From an uncultured Bacteroidia bacterium (lineage in GTDB: Bacteria > Bacteroidota > Bacteroidia > Bacteroidales > UBA932): a stretch of 64,000 nucleotides of DNA. Position 1 is the first letter of the stretch. The number at the start of each line of letters is the position of its first letter. Shown piece by piece: positions 46,226-54,960 of the stretch. The notes under the pieces were generated by a model that searched no databases, was not told the DNA's origin, and worked only from the letters and a program-made list of their open reading frames with translations. The stretch is from the NCBI GenBank assembly GCA_902789245.1, contig CADAND010000005.1, positions 62,001 through 126,000 on the forward strand, written 5' to 3'. Position numbers and translations under genes: made by a program.

Positions 46226-46789
46226 TTATTCCTCTTCGGCGTCCTTGCCGAGCAGCTGGAGGTAGCCGGGGATGGCGCGGCCGCCGGCTTTGTGGAGGTC
46301 CTTGCGATCTTCGGCCAGGGTGATGACCTCGAAAGCCGGGGTGACGCTTGCGCAGGCGTCCTGGAATTCCGAATAGTGGCTGTCGGAGACGGCCTTTCCG
46401 GTGAAGACGTAATCGTAGTAGGCGATTTCGTCCAGGCGCTCTTCCATGCCTGCTCTGAGGCTGTCCAGCCCGTTCATGATCTCGCAGGTGCGCAAGATGG
46501 CGTCCGAATGGCGCTTGGCGTTCTTCGGCTTGTTCTGCGAGAGGTATTCCTGGTAGAGTTTGGTCTCCTGCTGGAGCTTGAGCTCATAGACTTTCTGCCG
46601 CCGCTCGAACTCCGTCCGGAAGGTGGTGGAATCGATCTTTTCGATGCGGTATAGCTGGAAGCTGCCTTCTTCTCCCTGGAGAATATAGGCCTCCAGGGCC
46701 TCCTGGAGCGGATCGGGTGCCTGCTCCCTGCATCCCGGCATCAGGATGCAGAGCAGCGGCAGAATCAAAAGTCCGGTGAGCTTTCTCAT
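46226..46789 (-). CDS. Lipoprotein of unknown function
   Basis: The 187-residue product has a lipoprotein signal (LLCILMPGC) and is helical, with a charged coiled-coil-like centre (EFERRQKVYELKLQQETKLYQEYLSQNKPKNAKRH). No family was recognised. It lies 9 bases downstream of the DUF4301 gene and is probably the last gene of that operon. The two remaining cysteines (near residues 100 and 147) could form a periplasmic disulphide. Confidence 0.75.
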   Translation of the reverse strand: MRKLTGLLILPLLCILMPGCREQAPDPLQEALEAYILQGEEGSFQLYRIEKIDSTTFRTEFERRQKVYELKLQQETKLYQEYLSQNKPKNAKRHSDAILRTCEIMNGLDSLRAGMEERLDEIAYYDYVFTGKAVSDSHYSEFQDACASVTPAFEVITLAEDRKDLHKAGGRAIPGYLQLLGKDAEEE

Positions 46790-46798
46790 GATAATAAT

Positions 46799-48292
46799 CT
46801 ATTGATGTGCGTCGCGCAGGAGGTCGAGGACGACCTTGACCGGGTTGAAGGTCTCGATCGGGACTTCGACGAAGAGCGTGTTCCAGTCGGACATCGAGCC
46901 GTTCCACAGGCCGGGCAGCTCGAGGGCGCGGAGTTCGCGTCCCTGATAGCTCTTGGAGCTGATCAGGCCGGTCTCTTCGTCCACATAGTCCAGCAGGTTG
47001 AACTTGCTGCCGTCATGGCGGCGCAGGCAGCAGACCAGGTCCACCGGGTTGAAGTGCGTGGCGGAGTTGAGCGCGGCGACGGCCGCAGGGTCGTCGGGAT
47101 TGATCTGCGCACCCTCAAGGATCTGCAGGGAAGTGGCGCCGTCCTTGTCACGGATAATGAAGGGACCGCCGCCCGGCTCGCCAAGGTTCTTGACCATGCC
47201 GCAGACGCGGATGGGACGGTCAAGTTTGGCGCGCAGCATCTCGGCGCGGTCGCGGCTGTCCTTGGGCTCCGGCAACTCGATGCGCAGCTCGTCGTGGAGG
47301 AATTCCTCGATCTCGTTGCAGAGCTGCTGGCACTCCGGCGTGGCGAAGGGATCGTCCTGGACGACATTGTAAACCGGGATATAGGAAGCGTCTGCAATTT
47401 CCTTGCGTATCTGCGTGAGCTGGTCCAGCGCGTAGATGTAGCCGTGGATGCGGTCGCGCAGTTCCAGCGCGCGGCCCATCAGGACCTTCTTCCAGCGGTA
47501 GGTCGTGGGCTGCATGCGCTCCACGCAGACGTTGTCGATATTCTTGATGGACACGAGCTCCGCGTCCAGCTCGTTCAGATTATAAATCAGGGCGCCGTGG
47601 CCCGCCGGGCGGGTCAGGATGCTGCCGTCTTCCTTGAGGAAGGGCTTGCCCTCGGCGTCCACCGCCAGGGTGTCGGTCTCCTTGGCCTGGTAGGTGAACG
47701 TGATGTTGTACTTTACGCCGTAGCGCTGCTCGTAGTCCGCGCGGATTTCCTCCACGGCGGCCTCGAAGAGGGGCCGGTGCTCCGGGGAGATGGTGACGAC
47801 GAGGTCCACGCTGCCGTCGGCGTTGCGCATGTAGGCCTGGCCTTCGACGAAGTGCTCCGCCAGGGCGGTGCGCGTCTCGTCGGCGTAGCGGTGGAATTTC
47901 AGCACGCCCTTCGGCTTGGTGCCGTAGGCGAGCCCTGCGTCGGTGAGGAGCTTGCGGGCGGTGTCGACGGGGTCGAAAGGTGCCTTCCCGAAGACCTCAG
48001 GGGAATAGAAAGCGAATTTCTCCAGGTTGGCGGCCAGCTTCTCCGTGGCCGCGTTGGGGGCGTCGATGCCCGCGAAGATGTCCTTGAACATGCGGGAGGC
48101 GGCGCCGGAGGCGGGCACGAACTTGCAGCGGCCGTGCACGGTGGCCTGCTCGGCATAGCGGACGGCGGCGTCCTGGGCGGCTTCGTCCAGCACCTCGATT
48201 CCATTGCCCGGGATGGCGGGCGCGACGATCTTCAGCCAGGGGAAGCCCTTGCGGAAGCGCTCGATTTGAGCATTCATAGTGGTTTTGTCCAT
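46799..48292 (-). CDS. DUF4301 family protein
   Basis: The 497-residue cytosolic protein carries the DUF4301 hallmark KFVPASGAASRMFKDIFAG near residues 57-75, then RPAGHGALIYNLNELDAE near 230 and GMVKNLGEPGGGPFIIRDKDG near 365. The GAASRMFK stretch resembles a sugar-nucleotide transferase glycine loop, and PAGHGAL could be part of a nucleotide pocket, so a nucleotidyltransferase role is possible but unproven. The family is typical of Bacteroidota. It sits between pdxB and the small lipoprotein gene. Confidence 0.85.
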   Translation of the reverse strand: MDKTTMNAQIERFRKGFPWLKIVAPAIPGNGIEVLDEAAQDAAVRYAEQATVHGRCKFVPASGAASRMFKDIFAGIDAPNAATEKLAANLEKFAFYSPEVFGKAPFDPVDTARKLLTDAGLAYGTKPKGVLKFHRYADETRTALAEHFVEGQAYMRNADGSVDLVVTISPEHRPLFEAAVEEIRADYEQRYGVKYNITFTYQAKETDTLAVDAEGKPFLKEDGSILTRPAGHGALIYNLNELDAELVSIKNIDNVCVERMQPTTYRWKKVLMGRALELRDRIHGYIYALDQLTQIRKEIADASYIPVYNVVQDDPFATPECQQLCNEIEEFLHDELRIELPEPKDSRDRAEMLRAKLDRPIRVCGMVKNLGEPGGGPFIIRDKDGATSLQILEGAQINPDDPAAVAALNSATHFNPVDLVCCLRRHDGSKFNLLDYVDEETGLISSKSYQGRELRALELPGLWNGSMSDWNTLFVEVPIETFNPVKVVLDLLRDAHQ

Positions 48293-48316
48293 GTGTTATT
48301 GTGTTTTATGTGGTTG

Positions 48317-49351
48317 TTAAAAGTAGAATTCCCGGCGGTATCGGTAGTTGACGCGAAGCTCGTTGAACCGGTCCGGATTCATCCGGAACATGAAATCGTC
48401 CGTGAAGATCGGATAATTGTACTGGATGACCGAGGCGATCTGGCCCTGGGTCTTGTCGTGGGCGTCAATCTTGACGGCCTGGTATTCCAGGATTTCCGTG
48501 GTTGGGAAGAACTCATATAGTTCCTTCAGCGAGAAGAAGCGCGCGACGGCACGGATGGCTAGCGACGTGCCGATCTGCTTGCCCTGCAGGGTGTAGCCGG
48601 CGATGTGCGGGGTGGCGATGTCCACGAGGTCCATCAATTTGCGGTTGACATTGGGCTCGTGGCACCAGGCGTCGAGGGCCACGGGGCCGAGGCGGGGGAT
48701 GGCCCGGAGGAGGTCCTTCTCCACGACGAGCTCGCCCTGGGCGGCATTGATGAAGAAGGCGCCGGGCTTCATCCTGGCGAAGAAATGGGCGTTGGCCATG
48801 CCGCGCGTGGTGGCGTTGACGGGGATGTGCATCGTGATGACGTCGGACCCTTCCAGGACCGTGTCCAGGTCGTGGAATTCCGTGTGCCATTCCTTCTCGG
48901 CCCGGAGCGGGTCATAGCGGAGCGTCTTGAATCCCAGCGCGAGGGCGGTCTCCTCGACGCGGGAGCCGGCGGAGCCCAGGCCGATGATGCCGATCGTCGC
49001 GCCCTCGATGGGGATGCTCTTGCGGGAGGCGGTCCCGAAGAGGGCGGAGAAGACGTAGTTCGTCACGCCGCCCGCGTTGCAGCCGGAGGCGTTCTGGACG
49101 TAGATCCCGTGCTCCTTGCACCACGACTGGTCGATGTTGTCCATGCTGGCCGTGGCCGTGGCGATGAGCTTGACGGCCGTCCCTTTCAGCAGGGAGGCGT
49201 TGCAGCGCGTGCGGGTGCGGATGACGAGGGCGTCGGCATCCAGCAGGTCTTTCCGGACGATCTCCGGTCCGTCCTTGTAGATCACCTCCGCGCCGTAGGG
49301 CTCGAAGACGCCTTCAATAAAGGGTATGGCGCGGTCTATGACAAATTTCAT
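48317..49351 (-). CDS. pdxB: Erythronate-4-phosphate dehydrogenase-like protein
   Basis: The 344-residue protein has the D-2-hydroxyacid dehydrogenase fold with PdxB marks: VIRTRTRCN near residue 43, SGCNAGGVTNYV near 89, the NAD loop GIIGLGSAGSRV, and ATPHIAGYTLQGKQIGT near 244 with the catalytic His, plus a PdxB-type C-terminal dimer domain. PdxB acts in pyridoxal phosphate synthesis. The conserved catalytic Arg of the NxxRG motif is replaced by Gln205 (NAAQGELV), and ATxGxDHID is ATASMDNID. Activity on the usual substrate is therefore uncertain. Its ATG overlaps the DciA-like gene stop. Confidence 0.82.
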   Translation of the reverse strand: MKFVIDRAIPFIEGVFEPYGAEVIYKDGPEIVRKDLLDADALVIRTRTRCNASLLKGTAVKLIATATASMDNIDQSWCKEHGIYVQNASGCNAGGVTNYVFSALFGTASRKSIPIEGATIGIIGLGSAGSRVEETALALGFKTLRYDPLRAEKEWHTEFHDLDTVLEGSDVITMHIPVNATTRGMANAHFFARMKPGAFFINAAQGELVVEKDLLRAIPRLGPVALDAWCHEPNVNRKLMDLVDIATPHIAGYTLQGKQIGTSLAIRAVARFFSLKELYEFFPTTEILEYQAVKIDAHDKTQGQIASVIQYNYPIFTDDFMFRMNPDRFNELRVNYRYRREFYF

Positions 49352-49674
49352 TTCAAAATCAATTCTTTGACGATGGTCTCGTCGGCATCGACCCGGGTGT
49401 ACAGCTCATCCTGCGCGAGCAGGGCGTTGACCTTGGCGAGCAGGGTGTCGCGCTGGAAGGTCAGCTGGCTGCGCACCACGGAGGAGTCCACGGTGATATA
49501 AAGTTTTCCATCCCGGAAGAAGCGGCGTATCGTGTAGCGGCCGGCGCCGGAAGCGGCGTCCCAGGCCGCGAAGATGCGCTGGGTGTTGAGTCCGGATGTG
49601 AGTTTGCTTGCGCGGAGGTATTCGTGGATCAGCTCGGACAGGGGAAGGGCGGTCTTGCGTGCGACTCTACTCAT
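49348..49674 (-). CDS. DUF721/DciA-like protein
   Basis: The 108-residue protein matches DUF721: LPLSELIHEYLRASKL at the start, AAWDAASG near residue 40 and the strand LYITVDSSVVRSQLTFQRDTLLAKVN. DciA relatives load the replicative helicase DnaB. Its start overlaps the end of recF by 8 bases, giving a recF-dciA-pdxB arrangement linked by overlaps, sensible for replication and repair genes except for pdxB. Confidence 0.88.
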   Translation of the reverse strand: MSRVARKTALPLSELIHEYLRASKLTSGLNTQRIFAAWDAASGAGRYTIRRFFRDGKLYITVDSSVVRSQLTFQRDTLLAKVNALLAQDELYTRVDADETIVKELILK

Positions 49675-50770
49675 TGACGGGAGTGAAGACGCCTCCTTTC
49701 GCCTCGAAATAGCTGCGGTCCGCGGTGAGCGTGTCCACGATGGATTCCGTGCGGACCTTGTTGGAGTCGGACAGGAAAATCTGGCCGAACTCCTTGTCCG
49801 CCACCAGGCGGAGCAGGTTGCCGACCCGGTTCATGTCCAGCTTGTCGAAGAGGTCATCCAGCAGCATGATGGGCGGATAGCCGTAGGCCGATTTCATGAC
49901 CTCGTACTGGGCGAATTTGAGGGCCACGAGGAATGACTTCTGCTGCCCCTGCGAGCCGCAGCGGCGGATCGGGTGCCCGTCCATCGTGAAGAGGAAATCG
50001 TCGCGCTGGACGCCCGCCGAGGTGAACTTGAGCACCAGGTCGCGGTCGCGGTGCGCGCGAAGGGTCTCCCGCAGGTCGCCTTTCTGCAGGTCGGAGCGGT
50101 ACTCGATGCCCACCTGCTCACGGCCGCCGGAGATCTCGGCGTAGTACTGCTGCACGACCGGAACGAGCCGCTCGCAGAAGGCGCTGCGCCGCTCGTAGAT
50201 GGGCGCGGCCAGGGCGGAGAGCTGCTCGTCGAAGGTGCCGAGCAGCGCCTCGTCGGCGATCCCGGCCTTGAGCAGCTTGTTGCGCTGCAGGAGCAGGCGG
50301 TTGTATTGCTGGACGTCAGAGAGGTACGGTTGCTCCATCTGCGAGAGCACGGCGTTTGCGAATTTGCGCCGCTCCTCGCCGGCCTCGCTCACCATGGCCG
50401 TGTCGGCGGGGGAGACCATCACGATGGGCAGCACGCCGATGTGCTCGGAGATGCGTTCGTAGGGCTTGTCGTCGCGGCGGACGCTCTTCTGGCCGCCGTC
50501 CTGGACGCGGATGCTGAAACGGGCGGCGGTGCCGCCCGGCAGGGCATAGGTGCCGGACAGGGCGAAGGCGGAAGTGCCGTAGCGGAAGTTGAAGCGGTCG
50601 GAGGCCGAGAAGGCGCTCTTGGTCATCGACAGATACCAGATCGCGTCAAGCAGATTGGTCTTGCCCTCGCCGTTTCCGCCGCTGATGCAGTTGATGTTGG
50701 GAGAGAAGGCGAGCTCCTGCAATTGGATGTTGCGGAAGTCCTGGATGACGATTTTCTGAAGCGTGGCCAT
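49667..50770 (-). CDS. recF: DNA replication and repair protein RecF
   Basis: The 367-residue SMC-like ATPase has the Walker A loop GGNGEGKTNLLDAIWYLS near residue 30, the signature region SQGQQKSFLVALKFAQYE near 275 and Walker B PPIMLLDDLFDKLD near 300. RecF helps load RecA at gaps. I chose ATG 50770 (MATLQKIVIQDFRN), 6 bases after a -7 element. Confidence 0.95.
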   Translation of the reverse strand: MATLQKIVIQDFRNIQLQELAFSPNINCISGGNGEGKTNLLDAIWYLSMTKSAFSASDRFNFRYGTSAFALSGTYALPGGTAARFSIRVQDGGQKSVRRDDKPYERISEHIGVLPIVMVSPADTAMVSEAGEERRKFANAVLSQMEQPYLSDVQQYNRLLLQRNKLLKAGIADEALLGTFDEQLSALAAPIYERRSAFCERLVPVVQQYYAEISGGREQVGIEYRSDLQKGDLRETLRAHRDRDLVLKFTSAGVQRDDFLFTMDGHPIRRCGSQGQQKSFLVALKFAQYEVMKSAYGYPPIMLLDDLFDKLDMNRVGNLLRLVADKEFGQIFLSDSNKVRTESIVDTLTADRSYFEAKGGVFTPVNE

Positions 50771-50776
50771 GTCTTG

Positions 50777-50784
50777 CAAAGTTA
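50777..50784 (-). promoter_or_regulatory. -7 element for the recF operon
   Basis: TAACTTTG on the minus strand ends 6 bases before the recF ATG; the mRNA may be leaderless. Confidence 0.5.
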
Positions 50785-50796
50785 AAGTATTTTTTC

Positions 50797-50804
50797 TAAT
50801 TTTG
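50797..50804 (+). promoter_or_regulatory. -7 element for the TPR-yebC operon
   Basis: TAATTTTG, 38 bases before the ATG at 50843. Confidence 0.5.
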
Positions 50805-50842
50805 CGGGCTAAAAATAAACGAGTAATCAAAATAATTCTTAT

Positions 50843-51520
50843 ATGGCTCAGAAAAATCTGAATGAAAAAGAAGCCCAGCGGCAGGAGAACATCGAGCAGA
50901 CCGTTTCCGCCACCGAGCAGTTCTTCAACGAAAACAAAAAGACCATCTGGTGCTGCGTGATTGCGCTGCTGGTGATTGGTCTCGGCATCCTCGCCTACAA
51001 CAAGTTCATCTACCAGCCCAAGTGCGTCGAGGCGATGCAGCAGTGCTATCCCGCCGAGATGAGCTTCCAGGCCGGTGAGTACGAGCTTGCGCTCAACGGG
51101 GACGGCAACAACCTCGGTTTCGCCGACATCATCGCCGATTATGGTGCCAAGGCCGGCAAGGCCGTCTATCTGTATGCCGGCATCTGCGAGCTTGAGCTTG
51201 GCAACAACGAGGAAGCCCTCTCCTACCTGAAGAAGTACAACGGCAAGGAGCCCGTTCTCGCCGCCCGCGCCAAGTCCTGCGAAGGTGACGCCTACGTCGC
51301 CCTCGGCGACTACGAGGCCGCCGTGCGCAGCTACAAGGCTGCCGTGAACGTCGCTGACAACGTCTTCGCCGCCGGCTATCTCCTCAAGGAAGGCTCCGCC
51401 CTCGAGGCGCTGGGCCGCAAGGAGGAAGCCCTGGCCTGCTACAAGACCATCGAGGAGAAGTATCCGCAGTCCCTCGAAGCTTACGATATCGCCAAATACA
51501 TCGCCGGAGTCGCTGAATAA
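50843..51520 (+). CDS. Membrane-anchored tetratricopeptide repeat protein
   Basis: The 225-residue protein has a charged cytosolic N terminus, one membrane helix near residues 34-55 (TIWCCVIALLVIGLGILAYN) and three to four TPR-like repeats (GKAVYLYAGICELELGNNEEALSYLKKY; AKSCEGDAYVALGDYEAAVRSYKAA; EGSALEALGRKEEALACYKTI). The layout is like YfgM/DUF2133-type proteins, which link the Sec translocon and periplasmic chaperones, but no specific function is proven. It stops 2 bases before yebC. Confidence 0.85.
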   Translation: MAQKNLNEKEAQRQENIEQTVSATEQFFNENKKTIWCCVIALLVIGLGILAYNKFIYQPKCVEAMQQCYPAEMSFQAGEYELALNGDGNNLGFADIIADYGAKAGKAVYLYAGICELELGNNEEALSYLKKYNGKEPVLAARAKSCEGDAYVALGDYEAAVRSYKAAVNVADNVFAAGYLLKEGSALEALGRKEEALACYKTIEEKYPQSLEAYDIAKYIAGVAE

Positions 51521-51522
51521 TT

Positions 51523-52275
51523 ATGGGAAGAGCATTTGAATTCCGCAAGGAGCGCAAACTGAAGCGCTGGGGCCACATGGCCCGTACCTTTACCAAACTG
51601 GGCAAGGAAATCACCATCGCCGTCAAGCAGGGCGGTCCCGACGTGACCGGCAACCCGCGCCTTCGCGCCCTCATGGCTGAAGCCCGTTCCGAGCAGATGC
51701 CCAAGGAGAACATCGAGCGCGCCATCAAGAAGGCGACCGAGAGCAAGCAGGGCGACTTCAAGGAGATCATCTACGAAGGCTTCGGCCCGCACGGCATCGC
51801 CTACCTCGTGGAGGCTGCCACGGACAACAATACCCGCACCGTGGCCAACGTCCGCAGTTACTTCAACAAGTGCGGCGGTTCGTTGGGAACGACCGGTTCC
51901 GTGAGCTTCATGTTCGACCGCAAGTGCACCTTCCGCGTCAAGGAGAAGGAGGGCGTCGATCTCGAGGAGCTCGAGCTCGAACTCATCGACTACGGCGTGG
52001 AAGAGCTCTTCCGCCAGGAAGAGGAAGACAAGGACGGCAACGTGACGCCGGTCATTGTGATGTACGGTGACTACAGCGCCTACGGCCAGATCCAGAAATA
52101 CATTGAAGAGAACGGTTACGAACTCATCTCCGGTGGCTTCGAGCAGATCCCGAACGTGGACCTCAAGGATGTCACCGACGAGCAGCGCGCCACCCTCGAC
52201 AAGCTCACCGGCATGCTCGAGGATGACGAGGATGTGACCAATGTCTATACGACGATGAAGCCCGCCGAAGAGTAA
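51523..52275 (+). CDS. yebC: YebC/PmpR family regulatory or translation factor
   Basis: The 250-residue protein starts MGRAFEFRKERKLKRWGHMARTFTKLGKEI and contains LRALMAEARSEQMPKENIERAIKKAT, both diagnostic of YebC. Family members have been described as transcriptional regulators and, more recently, as factors that help ribosomes through proline stretches. It follows the TPR gene after 2 bases and ends at a strong terminator. Confidence 0.94.
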   Translation: MGRAFEFRKERKLKRWGHMARTFTKLGKEITIAVKQGGPDVTGNPRLRALMAEARSEQMPKENIERAIKKATESKQGDFKEIIYEGFGPHGIAYLVEAATDNNTRTVANVRSYFNKCGGSLGTTGSVSFMFDRKCTFRVKEKEGVDLEELELELIDYGVEELFRQEEEDKDGNVTPVIVMYGDYSAYGQIQKYIEENGYELISGGFEQIPNVDLKDVTDEQRATLDKLTGMLEDDEDVTNVYTTMKPAEE

Positions 52276-52312
52276 TTCGGGTCATTCGTCGAAGAAAACA
52301 GGCAATTCGTCG

Positions 52313-52342
52313 AAAAACCGGACCGCGCAAGGTCCGGTTTTT
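52313..52342 (+). terminator. Terminator after yebC
   Basis: AAAAACCGGACC pairs with GGTCCGGTTTTT around a 6-base loop. Just upstream ATTCGTCGAA is repeated twice. Confidence 0.85.
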
Positions 52343-52343
52343 T

Positions 52344-52351
52344 TATGTTTG
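52344..52351 (+). promoter_or_regulatory. -7 element for the DUF4412-like gene
   Basis: TATGTTTG, 35 bases before the ATG. Confidence 0.5.
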
Positions 52352-52386
52352 CACCGTAAAACGAAACAACCAAAACCATTTTTACG

Positions 52387-52953
52387 ATGCATAAAAAACT
52401 GATTTCCCTGGTGCTCCTGCTCGCAAGCGTTGCGGGAGTGGCTTCGGCCCAGAACCGCTACGGCATCAAGTCGGGCATTCTGACCCAGAAGTCCGAAATG
52501 GGTGAAACCACCATCTATTTCGACAACTATGGCGCCCTCGAGGCCCAGAAGATGAAGATGAACTTCATGGGCAACGAGATGGAGATGTCCATCATCCGCA
52601 AGGACGGCAAGACCTACATGGTCAACGTGGCCGAGAAGCAGGTCCAGGAAATGCCTGCCGGCGGCATGATGGGCGGCAGCGACATCAACTTCCTCAATCT
52701 GACCGATGCGGTCAAGTCCGCCAACAAGATCAAGGAAGCCGGCAAGGAGACGATCCTTGGCAAGGAATGCACCAAGTACACGATGGAGGCTGAGCAGATG
52801 GGTATGACCATGAGCCAGACCGTCTGGGTCTGGAACGGTATCGCCCTGAAGTCCCTCACCGACGGCGGTCAGTTCCAGTTCGGCAACGAGGCCGTGAAAC
52901 TCGAAGAGAACGTCACGATCCCCGCTTCCACCTTTGAGATCCCGAAATTTTAA
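52387..52953 (+). CDS. Secreted DUF4412-like protein
   Basis: The 188-residue product has a signal peptide (LLLASVAGVASAQ). It resembles a lipoprotein-carrier-like beta-rich domain, as in DUF4412: repeated GxxTIYFDNYGALE, a methionine-rich centre (MKMNFMGNEMEMS, MPAGGMMGG) and IKEAGKETILGKECTKYTM. It is probably periplasmic. The fourteen-plus methionines could bind Cu+ or a hydrophobic ligand, but this is only a suggestion. Monocistronic. Confidence 0.75.
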   Translation: MHKKLISLVLLLASVAGVASAQNRYGIKSGILTQKSEMGETTIYFDNYGALEAQKMKMNFMGNEMEMSIIRKDGKTYMVNVAEKQVQEMPAGGMMGGSDINFLNLTDAVKSANKIKEAGKETILGKECTKYTMEAEQMGMTMSQTVWVWNGIALKSLTDGGQFQFGNEAVKLEENVTIPASTFEIPKF

Positions 52954-53008
52954 TTAATAATATTTGTTATATAGGTAAAATTTAAGTTTAACTCTACGCT
53001 CCGAAAAA

Positions 53009-53042
53009 GCTGACGGGCATCCTTCACAGGGTGCCCGTCAGC
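53009..53042 (-). terminator. Terminator of the ABC/GntR/DUF2807 operon
   Basis: GCTGACGGGCA pairs with TGCCCGTCAGC around a 12-base loop. On the minus strand it is followed by five T residues. Confidence 0.8.
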
Positions 53043-53068
53043 CGTTGTCAGCATAGAATATTGTTTAA

Positions 53069-53806
53069 TTATTTAGGTTTCTTGACACTTCCGATGCCGC
53101 GCACCTTGGAGTCGAAGCTGGCGCACTGGAGCTCGCGGGCGTCGATGTCGCCGGCGCCGCTGATGCTCATGTTGGCCTTGCCGCTGACGCGGCCGGAGAC
53201 GACCGCGTCGCCGGCGCCGGCAATGGCCACTGCCAGCTCGTCGCAGTCGATGCTGCTGATGCGGGCGTCGCCGGCACCGTTGACGTTCAGGGTGGCGTTG
53301 CCGCTCTTCAGACCGTTGATGTCGATGTCGCCGGCACCGTTAACGGTCGCGTTGAAGTCCAGGGCGGTGATGCCCTGCGGGGCGTTGAAGTCCACGGCGC
53401 CGTTGAAGGTCAGGTTCTCGAGCACGGGGCTGGAGACGTTGATCTTGACTTTCTTGAGGTTGCGGATGCGGGTGGTGGAGGTTTTGATCACCAGGGTGCC
53501 GTTCTCGTTGCGGACGGTCACGATGTCGTGGACATTGTCCGGGGCGTAGATGGACACGGCGCATTCGCCTGGCGTGTAGACCACGTCGCCGGGCAGGTTG
53601 CAGGTCAGGCTGTGGAACTCGCCGGTCACCTCGTCGCGGGTGATGTAGTTGTCGCTGGCGGTAATCTGCTCGCCGGAGGATTCTCCATTCATGGTGTAGC
53701 CGTTCTCCCGGATCTCATTCTTCAAGTCTTCGCTCATCTTGACGAAGCGGCAGGAGGGGAGGGTGAGCAGCAGGGCTGCTCCGAGGACGTATGCAATCTT
53801 TTTCAT
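53069..53806 (-). CDS. DUF2807 (head GIN domain) lipoprotein
   Basis: The 245-residue product has a lipoprotein signal (ALLLTLPSC) and a DUF2807 beta-helix with repeated GAGDxxI and GAGDAxVSG steps (VNGAGDIDINGLKSG, VNGAGDARISS, IAGAGDAVVSG, ISGAGDIDA). Such proteins probably act as surface-exposed or periplasmic adhesin-like or sensor domains. It follows the GntR gene by 12 bases and is the last gene of the operon controlled by it. Confidence 0.9.
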   Translation of the reverse strand: MKKIAYVLGAALLLTLPSCRFVKMSEDLKNEIRENGYTMNGESSGEQITASDNYITRDEVTGEFHSLTCNLPGDVVYTPGECAVSIYAPDNVHDIVTVRNENGTLVIKTSTTRIRNLKKVKINVSSPVLENLTFNGAVDFNAPQGITALDFNATVNGAGDIDINGLKSGNATLNVNGAGDARISSIDCDELAVAIAGAGDAVVSGRVSGKANMSISGAGDIDARELQCASFDSKVRGIGSVKKPK

Positions 53807-53818
53807 GTCTGTGCTTTT

Positions 53819-54157
53819 TTAGTCGATAAATTCCTTGAGGTTGATGCCGAGCAGGGCGGCGCGACTGCGGAAGATCGGGAGCTCTTCGTCGATGAACTTG
53901 CGGCGCTCCGTCTCGCGGATCACGTCGATGGCGTCGCCTGCGACGAAGAAGCCGATACCGCGCTGGTTGTAGATGACCTTGCGGTCCGTGAGGATTTCGT
54001 AGGACCTGGCCACGGTGTTCGGGTTGACCCCGATCTCCGCTCCCCATTCCCGGACCGAGGGGATGCGCCCGCCGGGTTTGAACTCCCCGGAGAGGATCCG
54101 CTCGCAGAGATTGTCCGCGATCTGGATGTAGATGGGTTTGTTACTGTCGAATTCCAT
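53819..54157 (-). CDS. GntR family regulator, YtrA type
   Basis: The 112-residue protein has a GntR winged helix (PIYIQIADNLCERILSGEFKPGGRIPSVREWGAEIGVNPNTVARSYEIL) and only a short helical tail, the YtrA subfamily layout with no large effector domain. YtrA regulators usually repress their own ABC transporter operon. A matching near-palindrome (55794-55815) lies at the promoter of this operon. It begins 5 bases after the permease gene. Confidence 0.92.
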   Translation of the reverse strand: MEFDSNKPIYIQIADNLCERILSGEFKPGGRIPSVREWGAEIGVNPNTVARSYEILTDRKVIYNQRGIGFFVAGDAIDVIRETERRKFIDEELPIFRSRAALLGINLKEFID

Positions 54158-54162
54158 ATTAT

Positions 54163-54960
54163 TTAATGTTTAAGTGTGCGGAGGCGGTAATATATTCCGG
54201 CCAGGAGGCCTCCGATGATGACAGTGAAGTTGATATTGAGGAACCAGTTGATGATGCTGGCCGCTTTGATGGGATCCATGTCGTCGAAGAAGCCGATGAA
54301 GTCCGGTCCGTTGTGTCCGAAGAAGATCATTGCGATGGTGGAGAGGATGGTGCTGAAGGCAAAGAGGCAGAGGATGGTCTTGCCGACTTTGCTCTTCTTG
54401 AAGCAGAGCGCACCGAGGACAAAGGTCAGGATGCTCGAGACCCAATCCAGGAAGAGGATCAATTCCAGTTTGATGTTGAGCCCGTTTTCTGCCATGCCGT
54501 CCTTCATTCCCTGGAGAAAGTCCAGCTTGAGGACGCGGTCGCCGTAATGGTTGGGGAAGAGCAGGCTCATCAGGGCATCACTGGCGAGCTGCAGGCAGAT
54601 CAGGGCGGCGGGCAGCACGATGCAGACGATTATCACCATGGAGAGCCATTTCTCAAAGGTGGAAGCCGGGATCATCAGGAAGTTGGAGCCGGCCCGCTTC
54701 TCGGTCAGGTTGCCGTAGATCTTGGTGCCTGCGCCGAGCAGGACGATGGTGTAGGCAATGCCGAGCTGCATGAATTTGGGTATCATCTCCAGCGTCATGA
54801 AACGCTGCTGGAAGATCAGGCTGAGGAGCTGGGCGAAGGCGAACACGATGATGGGAAGCGTGCCGCAGATCAGCAGGCTGAGCGCGTAGTTGTTCTTCGC
54901 ATTGCGCAGGTCGTATAGGAAATAGTTCCCGAAACGCTTGAAGTCGAAAATGTTATTCAT
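54163..54960 (-). CDS. ABC-2-like permease subunit
   Basis: The 265-residue membrane protein has six hydrophobic segments (near residues 25-48, 60-78, 105-128, 163-183, 190-213 and 232-258). It lacks known enzyme motifs. Gene position, between a YtrA-type GntR gene and an ABC ATPase gene, marks it as the membrane partner of that ATPase. The start overlaps the ATPase gene by 8 bases. Substrate unknown; envelope stress or peptide export are typical guesses for such systems. Confidence 0.82.
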   Translation of the reverse strand: MNNIFDFKRFGNYFLYDLRNAKNNYALSLLICGTLPIIVFAFAQLLSLIFQQRFMTLEMIPKFMQLGIAYTIVLLGAGTKIYGNLTEKRAGSNFLMIPASTFEKWLSMVIIVCIVLPAALICLQLASDALMSLLFPNHYGDRVLKLDFLQGMKDGMAENGLNIKLELILFLDWVSSILTFVLGALCFKKSKVGKTILCLFAFSTILSTIAMIFFGHNGPDFIGFFDDMDPIKAASIINWFLNINFTVIIGGLLAGIYYRLRTLKH

